A DNA stretch of 64,000 nucleotides. Origin: Stereum hirsutum FP-91666 SS1 (lineage: Eukaryota > Basidiomycota > Agaricomycetes > Russulales > Stereaceae). The notes below the pieces were generated by a model, which did not search any database, was not told where the DNA came from, and worked only from the letters and a program-made list of their open reading frames with translations. The stretch's first letter is position 1. Each line of letters opens with the position of its first letter. The translations under genes were made by a program, and so were the position numbers. Location: contig NW_006763142.1 of the NCBI RefSeq assembly GCF_000264905.1, forward strand, positions 1,310,760 to 1,374,759, in the 5' to 3' direction. This document shows, one piece after another, positions 63,419-64,000 of the stretch.

Positions 63419-64000
63419 ATCTGAATGCTTCTCATATTCTACTCGCAACTGGCCTTCTTGGCCTTTCTATTCAGCGCCCCTCGTGGCGTGTCCGTTTTCT
63501 CCCCACTATGACCTCTTTCGTCACAGACATCCTGGTTATCCACCACGTCTGCGTACGACTCTGCTCTCGCGTTCTCTTCTTCCTCTGGCTATCATTATTC
63601 AATACGAATGTTAGCGCTAGGCGCTCGACGCTCTCCGTCTCTCCGTCTCTCCGAGGTTTCTGAATCAGTTCTAGCCACTGAGCATTTTACCTGCCACTTT
63701 CCCACGTTCCCATTTACATACGATGAGTCTCGTATTACCCAGCGACCTTGCCATTCCCTCCGCGGTTCGCTGGTACTCAGTACATCTGAGACTGACTGGT
63801 TGGGCCATACTATTATTACGGGCGCGGCAGTTTGGGTCACGGTGTTCAGACAGCGCTCGCGGGACTAGATACCGATCCTGATACTGATACTGGATGGCTT
63901 AGCTTCCCGCAAAAGTGTCGAGTGTCAGGTTTTGTGCGAACTGCGAACTGCGAACCCTAGAGACGATTGCGACGTCGACGGTCGGCCCTCTGACCTCTTA
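63419..64000. other. uS7m 3' region and window end
   Basis: Probable 3' UTR and intergenic sequence; short ORFs have no recognised homology. No gene supported. Confidence 0.5.

Overview
This window is nuclear DNA of a filamentous basidiomycete, most likely a wood- or litter-decaying agaricomycete. The genes are split by many 50-70 bp GT-AG introns, and the gene set includes a GH10 xylanase, a fungal-type Gcn2, a DUF6534-type membrane protein, a fungal NucA/NucB-like secreted nuclease, and a large cytochrome P450 array. Species cannot be read from the sequence. Exon models were built by hand from splice signals and family conservation. Where I summed every exon, the total is a multiple of three: the flippase tail, the small paralogs, both DUF4246 genes, the GST, YCII, GH10, P450-1, P450-6 and uS7m.

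Layout. 1-2734 (+) is the 3' part of a Dnf-type P4-ATPase. 3.6-13 kb is an accessory block made of a duplicated unit: a 192-193 aa unknown protein (three copies, +) and a DUF4246 gene (-). The DUF4246 gene is intact at 10576-12905, 5'-truncated at 5922-6642, and reduced to a relic near 7740-7890. The truncated copy abuts a 0.9 kb element with terminal inverted repeats that carries a tRNA/SINE-like segment. A further unknown gene (8119-9376, -) lies between the repeats. 13.8-21.4 kb (-) is one large gene, GCN2 (RWD, pseudokinase, kinase, HisRS-like). 22.9-27.8 kb (+) holds an Ecm4/Xi-class glutathionyl-hydroquinone reductase, a YCII-domain protein and a secreted GH10 endoxylanase. 28.5-29.8 kb (-) is a secreted NucA/NucB-type DNase. 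31.7-32.4 kb is a TA-flanked MITE. 33.3-35.6 kb (+) is a second intact DUF4246 gene. 35.8-37.7 kb (-) is a DUF6534-type multi-pass membrane protein.

39.5-60.7 kb is an array of six paralogous microsomal P450s (+ - + - - -) and one P450 pseudogene, all built on the same 13-exon plan including a conserved 14-nt micro-exon. The sixth P450 is intact from start to stop, but its heme-ligand cysteine codon reads TGG (Trp). The adjacent pseudogene still carries TGT at that site, so the change looks like a single substitution. The end of the window returns to housekeeping genes: a small hydrophobic protein (-) with a 24-bp minisatellite just after its stop, and mitochondrial ribosomal protein uS7m (+).

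Functionally, the flippase, GCN2 and uS7m are core cell biology. The xylanase and possibly the nuclease act outside the cell. The P450s and the GSH-hydroquinone reductase suit detoxification or turnover of aromatic or secondary compounds. The 3.6-13 kb unit is the least explained part of the window.
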